The notes under the pieces were generated by a model, which saw nothing but the letters and a program-made list of their open reading frames with translations, had not been told where the DNA came from and made no database searches. Shown one piece after another: positions 8,703-16,928 of a stretch of 19,957 bases of DNA. A program made the translations under genes and the position numbers. Every line of letters starts with the position of its first letter. Position 1 is the stretch's first letter. Source of the stretch: Promethearchaeota archaeon (lineage in GTDB: Archaea; Asgardarchaeota; Lokiarchaeia; Sigynarchaeales; SOKP01); the NCBI GenBank assembly GCA_014729315.1, contig WJKD01000008.1, positions 1 to 19,957 on the forward strand. Direction: 5' to 3'.

Positions 8703-8720
8703 TGACAACTGATGTTGTCA
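8703..8720. promoter_or_regulatory. Perfect palindrome, probable operator of the hdrA operon
   Basis: TGACAAC-TGAT-GTTGTCA is an 18-bp site with 7-bp perfect arms, 47-64 nt upstream of the hdrA start and in the divergent region. Its position near the hdrA promoter and its symmetry fit a dimeric winged-helix regulator. The arms share TTGTCA with sites further right in the same region. That HdrA itself binds here is inference. Confidence 0.5.
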
Positions 8721-8845
8721 TATGCAAAATATTATTTATGAAAATATAAATCTTTGTGACCGAGATCAATAGTGTTATATAGAGGATCACAAATTGATCG
8801 ACGATTTTAGTATAACTAAAAAACTAATTAGAATTTCATGAAGAA

Positions 8846-8967
8846 AAAAAAATTTGTCAAATATCCAAAAATTTTTCTTGTCAAATCTTTTATATTAGGA
8901 CTTTTTGTTTATTTAATTAGAAAAATTACTTCACATTATAATTTATAAAAAAGAGGTGTTAAGCGAG
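8846..8967 (+). promoter_or_regulatory. Promoter and leader of the C1 gene cluster, duplicated at 13847-13968
   Basis: Two TTGTCAAA sites (8854-8861 and 8878-8885) lie 24 bp apart, followed by TATTAGGA and an A/T box TTATTTAATTAGAA (8909-8922) that could serve as TATA, about 50 nt before the ATG at 8968. A ribosome-binding site AGAGGTG lies at 8952-8958. From 8846 to 8922 the region is 64/77 identical to 13847-13923 with no gaps. Confidence 0.6.
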
Positions 8968-9582
8968 ATGGAAGTTTTAGAACTGAAACCAATAAAAAAT
9001 AAGAAAATCTGTGCATATATTGCAAAAAAGAATAAAGATGACTTTCACGATTTTGACATAGTGAAGTTGGAAGATTTTATTAAAAGCAAAGCAATTAATT
9101 TTGTCACGGTAGACTTTAATGTTAATATGAAAGATTTTCGAGAGTCTGACCTATCAAAAATGCTTGATAAATTGAACATTAAATATTTTCAAGTCGATAT
9201 CCCGGAGTACGCATTAGGATATTTATATGAAGAAATCATCGAAAAAGAGGAATTACTCAACGAATTGTTTGAAGAATACGAAACTATGGAAGAGAAGGAG
9301 TCATATAAAGGTGAAAGTCTTAAAAATTGGATTGATATGCTCAGAGAGGAAATCCAATCGAAGGAGATCTTTATAAGTTTAAAATTAAGACCCCAATGGA
9401 TTGTGAAGAAAATGACAGAACTTACGAAGAGTTTTGAACAAGAAGAGGTAGCGTTTCTCCATCTTGTCCAAGCTGATATATGTGAAGATATCTGTGTTCA
9501 AATAACAGATCAGCTCCGTGATTTGAGAGTAAAGGTTGTTCAATATACAAAAAAACACAACATTATAAATATTGAATTTTAA
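8968..9582 (+). CDS. Unknown protein, first paralog of the mtd-linked pair
   Basis: A 204-residue protein that I do not recognise. It starts MEVLELKPIKNKK, matching the next gene (MPEVLELKPLKEKH). A GTG at 8956 is in frame but lies inside the AGAGGTG ribosome-binding site, so ATG at 8968 is preferred. An alternating alpha/beta N-terminal half (to about 80) is followed by a Glu/Lys-rich helical hairpin (about 84-133) and a second alpha/beta part ending VKVVQYTKKHN. Alignment by eye with the neighbour covers most of the length (LNIKYFQVDIPEYA against KNIPFTHADISENA). The overall order faintly recalls TraB/ChaN-type folds, but the catalytic residues of that group are not evident. It heads a set with a second paralog (18-nt gap) and an MtdB-like enzyme, suggesting a role in C1 metabolism. 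Confidence 0.75.
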   Translation: MEVLELKPIKNKKICAYIAKKNKDDFHDFDIVKLEDFIKSKAINFVTVDFNVNMKDFRESDLSKMLDKLNIKYFQVDIPEYALGYLYEEIIEKEELLNELFEEYETMEEKESYKGESLKNWIDMLREEIQSKEIFISLKLRPQWIVKKMTELTKSFEQEEVAFLHLVQADICEDICVQITDQLRDLRVKVVQYTKKHNIINIEF

Positions 9583-9600
9583 AAAATTGGAGGGAAAAAA

Positions 9601-10329
9601 ATGCCTGAAGTTTTGGAATTAAAACCGTTAAAAGAAAAACATCTTAAGTTGATCATTGTCGAGAGTGAATTTCCCATCGATTGGTGGTTTGAAGTTCCTG
9701 AAAATTTAAGAGAAGATCTCATTTGGAATCTACATCTTATTTCAAAGGAATATTTAGATTTAATTGAAGAACTTGTTAAGAAATATGATGTCGATTTCGT
9801 TTTAGAAGAGAGACCTAATTATATGGACGATTCAGGAAATATATTAGATCCCCTTAAAGCTTTATTCAAGGAGAAAAATATTCCTTTCACACATGCTGAT
9901 ATATCAGAAAACGCTCAAGATTATTTATCCTCTGCATTAGACGAACATCGTACTATGCTTAAAAAACTTGAAAAACGTATCGAAGAGATGATAGTTACAA
10001 AAGGAGGAATACCCGCCGAAGACGAGCTTTTCCAGAGATTGTTACTTTGGAAAGAATACTTGCAATCCGATTACCATCAACAAGAAGACGAGGTAAGATA
10101 CAATGTTAGGGAAGCTTGGATGATGATGAATATTTTAAACCTAGCGAAAACAGTAGAAGGCAAAAAATTGAAAGGTTTATTCATATGTGATTTGAGACAT
10201 TTTAATGGACTTGAAAAATTAGCTGGCGACTTAGGTGTTGATACAGAGCAGATTAAGATTAAAAGATCAATCAGAACTATAGAAAATGAAAAAGAACTTG
10301 AAGAAAATGTTGAAATTGAATTAAACTAA
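9601..10329 (+). CDS. Unknown protein, second paralog of the mtd-linked pair
   Basis: A 242-residue relative of the preceding gene product with a longer N-terminal half. It begins with VLELKPLKEKH. Residues about 36-72 (long helix, then DVDFVLEERPNY), 94-107 (IPFTHADISENAQD), a helical hairpin (about 108-160) and a final VREAWMMMNILNLAK...FICDLRHFNGLEKLAGDLGV segment (168-213) make an alpha/beta fold. The last segment, with its His-Phe-x-Gly, resembles the end of TraB/PrgY-like proteins; this is a weak similarity. A clear GGAGGG ribosome-binding site precedes the ATG. It sits between its paralog and the MtdB-like gene and is probably cotranscribed with them. The tail (about 222-242) is acidic. 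Function unknown; a helper or regulator of the dehydrogenase is one possibility. Confidence 0.75.
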   Translation: MPEVLELKPLKEKHLKLIIVESEFPIDWWFEVPENLREDLIWNLHLISKEYLDLIEELVKKYDVDFVLEERPNYMDDSGNILDPLKALFKEKNIPFTHADISENAQDYLSSALDEHRTMLKKLEKRIEEMIVTKGGIPAEDELFQRLLLWKEYLQSDYHQQEDEVRYNVREAWMMMNILNLAKTVEGKKLKGLFICDLRHFNGLEKLAGDLGVDTEQIKIKRSIRTIENEKELEENVEIELN

Positions 10330-10382
10330 TAATTTTTTTTATTTTTATAAGATTAGCTAAAAATTTGGAGATGATATGAATT

Positions 10383-11375
10383 ATGGAAAATATTGAAAGA
10401 GAAGTGGAATCAATTTTAGGGCGCAAATCAATTATTGAATTGATACCTATTAAAGTTAAAAAGGCGGATAAGTCTGATAAAATCTGTTATTTTTTCGATA
10501 CAGATGATTACGCCTCACCATTTGATATCAACATGGCTTACGATGCGGGTTTTGATATTGTGGTTCCTATTAGTAAGATGTCAGCCGATCAAGTGCCAAA
10601 GCTAGTTCAAGATGCCATCTTTTCTCGGAAACCAGGAGCTCCAACGACATTTTTTATAGGAGGATCGGATGTTAAGGAGGGAGAAAAAATAGCTAAAATG
10701 GTTAGAAAATCTTTAGTTCCTCCTTTTGAATGTCCTGTCATAATAGACCCAAGGGGATCGCATACAACCGCTTCTGCTGTTGTTGCTATGACTATGAATG
10801 TTGCTGATAAAAAGCACGGGATAAAACATTTAAAAGGTAAAAGCGTAGTGATCTTTGGTGCTGGTCCCGTTGGTCGAATAGCTGCGATTCTAGCGGCTAA
10901 AATCGAGTGTAATACGTATATTGTTGAAACTTGGGAAAAAGCGAGTAAAGAATCAATTAAAAAACTCGCAGAAGATTTGACTCGTGAAGCAGGAGAAGGT
11001 TCTAATGCTATAGTAGGTGTCTTTGCTCCTTCATTAGAGCAGAGATTTGAAGTTGCAGAAGAGGCAGATGTAATTTGGTCGTTAGCCGCTGCGGGGATTG
11101 AAATTTTGACAGAAAAATGGATGGAAAAATTAAAAGGTAAAAAATTAGTAGTTGATATTAATCTCGTTCCTCCATATGGAATTGAAGGGATAAAACCCAA
11201 ACATAAAAATGAAGAAATATATCCGGGTATCTTCGGAATAGGGGCACTCGTTCTTGGGCGTTTAAAATCTAATAGTGAAGCTGAGATTCTAAAGGAGGCA
11301 GCCAATACTAAAGGCTCTAAAATATTTAATTACAACTTCGCTTTTGAGGTTGCAAAGAAATTATTAGCAAAGTAG
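10383..11375 (+). CDS. mtdB: NAD(P)-dependent methylene-tetrahydromethanopterin (or -folate) dehydrogenase, MtdA/MtdB family
   Basis: A 330-residue enzyme of C1 metabolism that interconverts methylene- and methenyl-tetrahydropterin with NAD(P). Family segments are FDTDDYASPFDINMAYDAGFD (38-58), LVQDAIFSRKPGA (74-86), FIGGSDVKEGE (91-101), DPRGSHTTASA (122-132) and the nucleotide-binding GAGPVGRIAA (159-168). Glu182 near the end of the next strand hints at NAD rather than NADP, since NADP-specific forms tend to have Ser/Arg there; this is inference. About 30 residues precede the usual family start and include IIELIPIK, like the N-terminal motif of the two genes before it. GGAG lies about 12 nt before the ATG. 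A T-rich stretch with a TATA-like box (10332-10350) separates it from the previous gene, so it might also have its own promoter. In Asgard archaea such an enzyme would serve the Wood-Ljungdahl pathway. Confidence 0.83.
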   Translation: MENIEREVESILGRKSIIELIPIKVKKADKSDKICYFFDTDDYASPFDINMAYDAGFDIVVPISKMSADQVPKLVQDAIFSRKPGAPTTFFIGGSDVKEGEKIAKMVRKSLVPPFECPVIIDPRGSHTTASAVVAMTMNVADKKHGIKHLKGKSVVIFGAGPVGRIAAILAAKIECNTYIVETWEKASKESIKKLAEDLTREAGEGSNAIVGVFAPSLEQRFEVAEEADVIWSLAAAGIEILTEKWMEKLKGKKLVVDINLVPPYGIEGIKPKHKNEEIYPGIFGIGALVLGRLKSNSEAEILKEAANTKGSKIFNYNFAFEVAKKLLAK

Positions 11376-11389
11376 TAATTTAATTTCCC

Positions 11390-11414
11390 GTCGCTTAATA
11401 AGCGACTTTTTTTT
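11390..11414 (+). terminator. Hairpin plus T-run between mtdB and cdc48
   Basis: GTCGCTT-AAT-AAGCGAC (11390-11406) forms a 7-bp perfect stem with a 3-nt loop, followed directly by eight T residues. It looks like a bacterial-type intrinsic terminator, unusual for archaea, where U-tracts alone often suffice. The cdc48 ATG is only 31 nt after the T-run and no clear TATA box lies between, so it could instead act as an attenuator. Confidence 0.6.
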
Positions 11415-11445
11415 ATTTTTTTATCATACAAAAAGGGGGTAAAAA

Positions 11446-13716
11446 ATGGGAGAGGTTTTAAGGAAAGCAAAAAAAGTAAGAGTGAAAGATTCATTTAAGG
11501 AAGATGCGGGTAGGGGAATCGTAAGAATTGATCCTGAAATAATTACCGACTTAAATTTAAAAAGTGGCGACGCAATTGAAATACATCATACAATTGACAA
11601 TAAAAGAACTGCTGCACTAGTCGCTATGGGAAAACCAGAAGACGCTGGAGCGAATATCATAAGAATAGATCCTTCCTTAAGAAGAAATTTAGGTGCCGCT
11701 GTCGACGATTATGTCGAGATTGGCAAAATCGAAGCAATTGCAGCAAAAACATTAACATTTGCGGGATTTGAACAATCATTCTTAATACGAGATCCTCATT
11801 TATTAGTCAGAAAGCTTGAAAAAAGAGTGGTTACTAAGGAGGATATTCTAAGTTTTTACGCAATGGGACATAGAATAGATTTAGTCATAATAGATTATAC
11901 TCCCGATGCAAAAGTCGTAATGATTGATTTGAACACAATGATAAAATTTGTCGATAAAGATTATCGTAAATCTTTTAAAGAAAAGCCATCAAGAATTCGT
12001 TATGAAGCGGTAACGGAATTAGAAGAAGAAATGCAAAAGATTAGGGAAAGGGTAACTTACGAAGATATTGGAGGTTTAGAAAATGTAATTCAAAAAGTCC
12101 GAGAGATGATAGAACTTCCTTTAAGACATCCTGAATTGTTTAAAAAGATAGGAATCGAACCTCCAAAAGGAGTTTTATTGCATGGACCCCCCGGAACGGG
12201 TAAAACCTTATTAGCTAGAGCGGTTGCTTCCGAAACAAATGCTCACTTTATTTCCGTTAGTGGTCCTGAAATAATGAGTAAATTTTTTGGACAGAGCGAG
12301 GAAAATTTAAGAAATATTTTTGAGGAAGCTAAGAAAAATGCACCATCTATCATATTTCTTGATGAATTGGACTCAATTGCACCCAAGCGTGACGAAGGGA
12401 AAGGATTAGTTGAATCTAGGGTTGTAGCTCAATTACTTTCACTAATGGACGGAATAGAGGATAGAGGGGAAATTATTGTCATTGCTGTTACTAATAAAAT
12501 TAATAATGTGGACGAAGCCTTAAGGCGGCCCGGAAGGTTTGACAGGGAAATTGAGATTGGCGTTCCTGACGTAAATGGTAGATACGAAATTCTTTTAATT
12601 CACACTAGAGGAATGCCTTTAAATAGAGATGTGGATCTTAAACTCATTTCAGAAAAAACTCACGGATTCATTGGAGCAGATATTAAGGCATTAGTAAAAG
12701 AAGCGGCTATGTTAGCAATAAGAGAAATTATACCTGAATTAGATTTAGATATTCAAATACCACAGGAAATATTGGACAAATTAAAACTTAAAATGTCTCA
12801 TTTTATAAGGGCACTAAATAGTATTGAACCTTCGGCACTACGAGAAGTTTTAATAACAAAACCCACTGAAACATGGGATGACATAGGCGGTTTAGAGGAA
12901 GCAAAACAACAATTAAGAGAAGTGATCGAGTGGCCTTTAAAATATCCTAATTTTTATAAATACATGGAATCAAAACCACCGCACGGTGTGATTTTATTTG
13001 GTCTTCCTGGAACGGGTAAAACTTTACTAGCAAAAGCTTTAGCGCACGAGACGGAACTAAACTTTATATCCGTTAAAGGTCCCGAATTCCTATCAAAATG
13101 GGTAGGGGAAAGTGCTAAGGCAGTGAGAGACACCTTCAGAAAAGCGAGAACAGCTGCTCCTTGTATTGTTTTTTTTGACGAAATTGACGCAATTGCGGTG
13201 AGAAGAAGCGAAAATTCAAGTTCTCGCGTCGTAGAACAAGTAGTAGCTCAGCTTCTAACTGAAATGGACGGTTTAGAAAGTTTAAAAAATGTGATTCTTT
13301 TAGCAGCAACAAATAGACCAGATATGCTAGATCCCGCTTTACTTCGATCGGGAAGATTTGGAAGACATATCGAAGTACCTTTACCAAATAAAAGATCGAG
13401 AGAGATAATTTTTAAAATTCACATTGAAAATCGTCCGCTTAATAAGAAAGTTAATATTGAAGAGCTGTCCGAACGCCTAGAGGGTTATACGGGTGCGGAC
13501 ATTAAAGAGATATGCGAAGAGGCTACGATTTATGCAATTAGAAGGGGGATATTAAAAAAATATGTAATGGATCACAATCCTGAAACATTTAAAAAAATCA
13601 CTATTACCGAACACGATTTTAAAAAAGCTATTGATAAAATAACTCAAGGAGCAAAAAGGGCAAAAAAGTCTTACAAAGAAACTGTAAAGGAACCCATCGA
13701 AAATATATACGGCTAA
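11446..13716 (+). CDS. cdc48: Cdc48/VAT-type AAA+ ATPase (p97 homolog)
   Basis: A 756-residue unfoldase that pulls proteins apart with ATP, often ahead of the proteasome. The double-psi barrel plus N-domain covers about 1-185. Ring D1 has Walker A GPPGTGKT (247-254), Walker B IIFLDE (302-307) and RRPGRFDR (360-367). Ring D2 has GLPGTGKT (519-526), with Leu in place of the usual Pro at the second position, Walker B IVFFDE (574-579) and RSGRFGR (634-640) where RPGRFDR is usual. The pore loop of D1 reads KFFG (279-282) and of D2 KWVG (551-554). In D1 the sensor segment [12 protein letters not shown] departs from the usual ATNRP form. Length is normal for archaeal Cdc48. The ATG follows a strong AGGGGGT ribosome-binding site. 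It sits between C1-linked genes, perhaps by chance. Confidence 0.96.
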   Translation: MGEVLRKAKKVRVKDSFKEDAGRGIVRIDPEIITDLNLKSGDAIEIHHTIDNKRTAALVAMGKPEDAGANIIRIDPSLRRNLGAAVDDYVEIGKIEAIAAKTLTFAGFEQSFLIRDPHLLVRKLEKRVVTKEDILSFYAMGHRIDLVIIDYTPDAKVVMIDLNTMIKFVDKDYRKSFKEKPSRIRYEAVTELEEEMQKIRERVTYEDIGGLENVIQKVREMIELPLRHPELFKKIGIEPPKGVLLHGPPGTGKTLLARAVASETNAHFISVSGPEIMSKFFGQSEENLRNIFEEAKKNAPSIIFLDELDSIAPKRDEGKGLVESRVVAQLLSLMDGIEDRGEIIVIAVTNKINNVDEALRRPGRFDREIEIGVPDVNGRYEILLIHTRGMPLNRDVDLKLISEKTHGFIGADIKALVKEAAMLAIREIIPELDLDIQIPQEILDKLKLKMSHFIRALNSIEPSALREVLITKPTETWDDIGGLEEAKQQLREVIEWPLKYPNFYKYMESKPPHGVILFGLPGTGKTLLAKALAHETELNFISVKGPEFLSKWVGESAKAVRDTFRKARTAAPCIVFFDEIDAIAVRRSENSSSRVVEQVVAQLLTEMDGLESLKNVILLAATNRPDMLDPALLRSGRFGRHIEVPLPNKRSREIIFKIHIENRPLNKKVNIEELSERLEGYTGADIKEICEEATIYAIRRGILKKYVMDHNPETFKKITITEHDFKKAIDKITQGAKRAKKSYKETVKEPIENIYG

Positions 13717-13756
13717 GTAAACTCAAATATAAAGACATTCAGTTTTTACCTCCGCC

Positions 13757-13770
13757 TTTTTTCTTTTTTC
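13757..13770 (+). terminator. T-rich tract after cdc48
   Basis: CCTTTTTTCTTTTTTCC about 40 nt after the cdc48 stop has no stem, and matches the U-rich terminators commonly seen in archaea. Assignment is by composition only. Confidence 0.3.
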
Positions 13771-13846
13771 CAATTATTTAAAATTATATGATTTAAAGAG
13801 GTTAAATTGTGAAGAGAAAAAATTTTTTTAACAACTGAATTTTGAA

Positions 13847-13968
13847 AAAAAAATTTGTCAAAACGACTAACATTTTTCTTATCAAATTTTTTTTATTAGG
13901 GCTATTCGATTATTTAATTAGAATAAAACTGATAAAAATAAAAAATAGGAAACAAGGTGTATGCTAAA
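13847..13968 (+). promoter_or_regulatory. Second copy of the C1-cluster promoter
   Basis: TTGTCAAA (13855-13862) and TTATCAAA (13879-13886) are again 24 bp apart, then TATTAGGG and TTATTTAATTAGAA (13910-13923). The ribosome-binding site AAGGTG lies at 13954-13959 and the ATG at 13969. Every landmark lies exactly 5001 nt after its partner at 8846-8968. A further T-run plus AACAACTGA (13823-13838) matches the left arm of the palindrome at 8703. Confidence 0.6.
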
Positions 13969-14226
13969 ATGGAAGTAACCGTAAATTATAATATAGGAAT
14001 GGTTGATGAAAAAGACGAATCTCAAAAAGAGAGATTTCTGAGGGAATTTGGCAACGGATACCTATGGGCAGAAATACAAGAAAAAGAACATCAACTTGCA
14101 GAATACTTAAATGAGATAGAATTCGTATCGAAAAATAAGAAGGATTCCTTCAAAGAACAATACTTAGATTCGATTGTATGGAATCTTAAAAAGGAGATAA
14201 GCGAGCTTAAGAAATTTTTTCAATAA
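13969..14226 (+). CDS. Small helical protein, reduced paralog of the mtd-linked unknown protein
   Basis: An 85-residue charged protein. Residues 30-80 (GYLWAEIQEKEHQL...LKKEISEL) align with the helical hairpin of the protein at 8968-9582 (its residues 84-131, GYLYEEIIEKEELL...LREEIQ), with one two-residue gap. The flanking alpha/beta parts are missing. The start codons ATGGAAGT and the leader are shared with that gene. GTG at 13957 is in frame but lies within the ribosome-binding site, so ATG at 13969 is chosen. No catalytic motif is visible. A protein made of only the hairpin could compete with or bind to the full-length paralogs; this is inference. Its neighbours are cdc48 upstream and a 208-nt gap downstream. 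Confidence 0.65.
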   Translation: MEVTVNYNIGMVDEKDESQKERFLREFGNGYLWAEIQEKEHQLAEYLNEIEFVSKNKKDSFKEQYLDSIVWNLKKEISELKKFFQ

Positions 14227-14434
14227 TTTTTTTCCTATTCTTTTTTTAAGGTTTTCTTTTAATTTCAGTTTTTATGAACTAGAAAATGAACACTTGTTAT
14301 AATTAAGCAGCTGAGAAAATATTTTATACTCTGAGTGCAAGAAATTAAACAATTTTGTTTACAAATTAACTTTTTTGATTAATTTTTAATTTTTAATCTC
14401 TTTAACATTCTAAAAAATAATAAGAATATATTGA

Positions 14435-15430
14435 ATGATTAAGATAATGAAAAGAAATATCGAACATATTGTTTCTGAGAAACTTAATTCAAAAATCATT
14501 GATTTAAGGAGGATTGAAACGGGACTCTTCAACGATACTTACTTTGTTAAAGCAAACAAAGTCGTGTCCGAATTAAAATCCAAACCGGTAAATACGAACG
14601 AGTTTATCATCAGGATCGCCCCTAAAGACGATTCGGGATTTTTATTCTACGAGGTAAATATGATGGACCAGGAACCAAACATTCACGAAATAGTATCGCA
14701 AAAGACTTCAATCCCTATTCCTCAAATATACGAGTTTGATAACTCAAGAAAAATTATCGAGAGAAACTACTTGATAATGGAAAAAATGGAAGGTATAGCA
14801 CTCAGTCAAGCATATTTTTTAACTCAAATTCAGAGAAAAAACATCTTCCATCAAATAGGGCAATATTTACAAGAGCTACATAATATTCACGCTTCGGAGT
14901 ATGGTTACTTAGGAGAGCATCGACCTATGGAGCCTCAAAAAACTTGGTGGGAGGCATTTACTATAATGTGGTCTAAATTAATTGACGATGTCTTTAATTG
15001 TGGGGTATATTCGGAAAGCGAAGCTCAGAAATATAAAGATCTCCTATTATCGCATAGAGAATATTTTGTTGCGAGGAATAGTGTTCCTTCAAGCCTCCTT
15101 CACATGGATATTTGGGCTCAAAATATTATGGTCAATGAAGGAGGCATGATTACAGCAATAGTAGACTGGGATCGCGCATTATGGGGCGACCCCGAAATAG
15201 AATTCACAGTGTTAGATTATTGTGGAATTTCAACTCCTTCTTTTTGGGAGGGTTATGAAGGTCAGCAAGCGGACAATAAATCCTCTAAAGTGAGGGATCT
15301 CTATTACTTACTTTACGAACACCAGAAGTATATTCCTATAAACATTTGGAGAAGAAAAAATAAAATCAAGGCACAGTCCTACAAGCGAGATTGCGTAAGA
15401 TTATTTAAAAAATTAGAAAAAATTGGATGA
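14435..15430 (+). CDS. APH/choline-kinase-fold small-molecule phosphotransferase
   Basis: A 331-residue kinase of the aminoglycoside phosphotransferase (APH) superfamily. The catalytic loop is H223-M-D225-I-W-A-Q-N230 (HxDxxxxN), and the metal-binding D244-W-D follows in AIVDWDRALWGDPEIEF (241-257). The N-lobe holds FIIRIAP (57-63) and YEVNMM (72-77), and YLIMEKMEG (112-120) is the hinge. The substrate is unclear: the family covers choline, sugars, homoserine and antibiotics, and no specific marker is seen. The protein is probably cytosolic. Start codons ATG at 14435 and 14447 are both possible; neither has a strong ribosome-binding site. It is followed by a convergent 2H phosphoesterase gene 35 nt away. 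It stands alone and gives no sign of recent transfer. Confidence 0.85.
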   Translation: MIKIMKRNIEHIVSEKLNSKIIDLRRIETGLFNDTYFVKANKVVSELKSKPVNTNEFIIRIAPKDDSGFLFYEVNMMDQEPNIHEIVSQKTSIPIPQIYEFDNSRKIIERNYLIMEKMEGIALSQAYFLTQIQRKNIFHQIGQYLQELHNIHASEYGYLGEHRPMEPQKTWWEAFTIMWSKLIDDVFNCGVYSESEAQKYKDLLLSHREYFVARNSVPSSLLHMDIWAQNIMVNEGGMITAIVDWDRALWGDPEIEFTVLDYCGISTPSFWEGYEGQQADNKSSKVRDLYYLLYEHQKYIPINIWRRKNKIKAQSYKRDCVRLFKKLEKIG

Positions 15431-15465
15431 ATATTATTACACGACAATAATCGGAAATCTCTAAC

Positions 15466-16011
15466 TTACCCGCTTTTAAGCATTATTTCTTTTTTAATAG
15501 TAAAAGATGAGCTCTTATTTTGCTCTCTTGAGATAAAAAAAATTCGATCCAAAAGAAACTCTATCTCATTCCAGTCTTTTTGTAAAGAGTTGATAATGCG
15601 TTTAATTTTGTAAGTTCCCTTAAATTTTCCAACGCTCAAATGAGGGATATATCCACCTTTAAAGCTATTTACATCGTTACAATTGGGCACTAATGGAAGT
15701 AACGATTTTTGAAAGTTGACAATCTTATCCTTCGGTTCGGGCTTTAACCATACTGTATAAGTCTGGTATCGATGTTTAAAGAACCAAAATTCTTCTAATT
15801 TGATTGTAAAAGGTTGGATTGTAGTACATACTTCTCGAAAGCGAGCTTCAAGAGCGCTAAATTCGTCCTCAGACTTAAAAGGATAGAGTAAATTGATATG
15901 GGGCATCCAACGATTAATTTGAGGATCGTGTTTTCGTCTAATCTCTTGGATGGAATTCCAAATTTTTTTGGGGGGGATGATCACTACGGCTGAAGTGTAT
16001 ACTTTACTCAT
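15466..16011 (-). CDS. 2H phosphoesterase (2'-5' RNA ligase/LigT-like)
   Basis: A 181-residue protein with the two signature motifs of the 2H superfamily: H38-I-N-L (in PHINLLYPF, 37-45) and H124-L-S-V (in PHLSVGKF, 123-130). These two histidines form the active site in enzymes that act on 2',3'-cyclic phosphates or 2'-5' bonds of RNA. Length is right for the family. It is divergent from the PUA protein gene, with a shared 80-nt region holding TATA boxes. Whether it acts on tRNA fragments, cyclic nucleotides or other substrates cannot be told. The start ATG at 16011 is the first in frame before the conserved beta strand (AVVIIPP). Confidence 0.85.
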   Translation of the reverse strand: MSKVYTSAVVIIPPKKIWNSIQEIRRKHDPQINRWMPHINLLYPFKSEDEFSALEARFREVCTTIQPFTIKLEEFWFFKHRYQTYTVWLKPEPKDKIVNFQKSLLPLVPNCNDVNSFKGGYIPHLSVGKFKGTYKIKRIINSLQKDWNEIEFLLDRIFFISREQNKSSSFTIKKEIMLKSG

Positions 16012-16043
16012 GATATTAATTAGTTAAATATTGCGTGCCCTAT

Positions 16044-16072
16044 ATTCTTTTTATATATAACCTTTTTATACT
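16044..16072. promoter_or_regulatory. Divergent TATA boxes for the 2H phosphoesterase and PUA genes
   Basis: TTTTTATATATAACC (16047-16062) reads as a TATA box on either strand. It is 31-45 nt from the ATG at 16092 and 33-50 nt from the minus-strand ATG at 16011. A second box TTTTTATACTA begins at 16063 on the plus strand. Confidence 0.4.
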
Positions 16073-16091
16073 AGTGTAGTTTATTTAGTTA

Positions 16092-16604
16092 ATGAGCATG
16101 AACATTAAACAAAGACATTTTATTAAATCGAGTGAGATTAAACAACTGAAAGAAGATCTAAAGAAACAATATAATGATGATTTTGTAAATCAAATCTTTC
16201 CTAAGAAATATAAGGTTGAAATGATCCTTACCGAGGAGGAAGATGTTTTATATGCTGTTGACGGCGATTTAACGGTGTGGAAATCGAAGGAAGGGTATCT
16301 TCCTGTTTTAACACTGTTGTTAGATAAAAGAATTGGTTTGAAAACGGTAATCGTAGATATGGGAGCTGTGCGTTTTGTAACAAATGGTGCAGATATTATG
16401 AGACCAGGGATAACAAGAATTGACGACGAGATCAAGAAAGGAGAAATAGTAAGGATTGCGGACGAAAATAATAACAGAACTCTTGCTGTTGGAAAGACAA
16501 TGTTCGATGCCGAGGAAATGAGGCAAATGAAATCAGGTAAAGTAGTAAAAAATCTCCACACAATTAACGATTCGGTATGGGAGTTTGCAAAGAATTTCCA
16601 TTAA
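16092..16604 (+). CDS. PUA-domain RNA-binding protein, MCT-1/Tma20-like
   Basis: A 170-residue protein. Residues 1-80 (RHFIKSSEIKQLKEDLKKQY..., then YKVEMILTEEEDVLYAVDGDL) match the pre-PUA domain, and residues about 83-158 form a PUA domain (LKTVIVDMGAVRFVTNGADIMRPGI, KGEIVRIADENN, LAVGKTMFDAEEM). This arrangement is that of archaeal relatives of MCT-1 and eIF2D, which bind the small ribosomal subunit and take part in translation initiation or recycling. That role is carried over from the family. Starts at ATG 16092 or 16098 cannot be told apart. The gene converges on the small protein at 16610-16900 with only 5 nt between stops. Confidence 0.85.
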   Translation: MSMNIKQRHFIKSSEIKQLKEDLKKQYNDDFVNQIFPKKYKVEMILTEEEDVLYAVDGDLTVWKSKEGYLPVLTLLLDKRIGLKTVIVDMGAVRFVTNGADIMRPGITRIDDEIKKGEIVRIADENNNRTLAVGKTMFDAEEMRQMKSGKVVKNLHTINDSVWEFAKNFH

Positions 16605-16609
16605 AATAT

Positions 16610-16900
16610 TTATTTGCTTGCTTCTTCTTTTAATAAAGACGAGAGAATAGTCTTTTCTTCTTTTGACAAGATACTAAAATCCTTGCTTTTAATGTGAAAA
16701 GAATCCCGAAGAAAATCCTCTTCTAGAGACATTAGAACTAGCAATGCGTTTTTTACGAATTCTTTATTATTCTTCTGTTTAATATTTTCCATTAATTGAA
16801 TGATGGTTTGACTTTTCCATAAATCAGATTTCTCTTTACTTTTTTTGCATTCTAAAAATTTCTCAAGAATTTTGTCGTAAAACTCATCTTCGCATTTCAT
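16610..16900 (-). CDS. Small helical protein of unknown function
   Basis: A 96-residue, Lys/Glu/Leu-rich protein predicted to be all helix, with two cysteines near the N-terminus (C3 and C18). No family is recognised. The first half carries IIQLMENIKQKNNKEF and the second half VLMSLEEDFLRDSF. A 12-bp palindromic TATA box lies 29-40 nt upstream, supporting a genuine gene. No link to its neighbours is evident. Confidence 0.6.
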   Translation of the reverse strand: MKCEDEFYDKILEKFLECKKSKEKSDLWKSQTIIQLMENIKQKNNKEFVKNALLVLMSLEEDFLRDSFHIKSKDFSILSKEEKTILSSLLKEEASK

Positions 16901-16928
16901 TTCTTATCAGTGTAACGATCGATGGATG

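Noticed and set aside
10607..11305. Long antisense open frame opposite the MtdB-like gene
   Set aside because: It is a shadow of the mtdB coding sequence, which has clear family motifs on the other strand.
16190..16561. Two antisense open frames opposite the PUA protein gene
   Set aside because: The PUA protein has family motifs; these frames are shadows of it.
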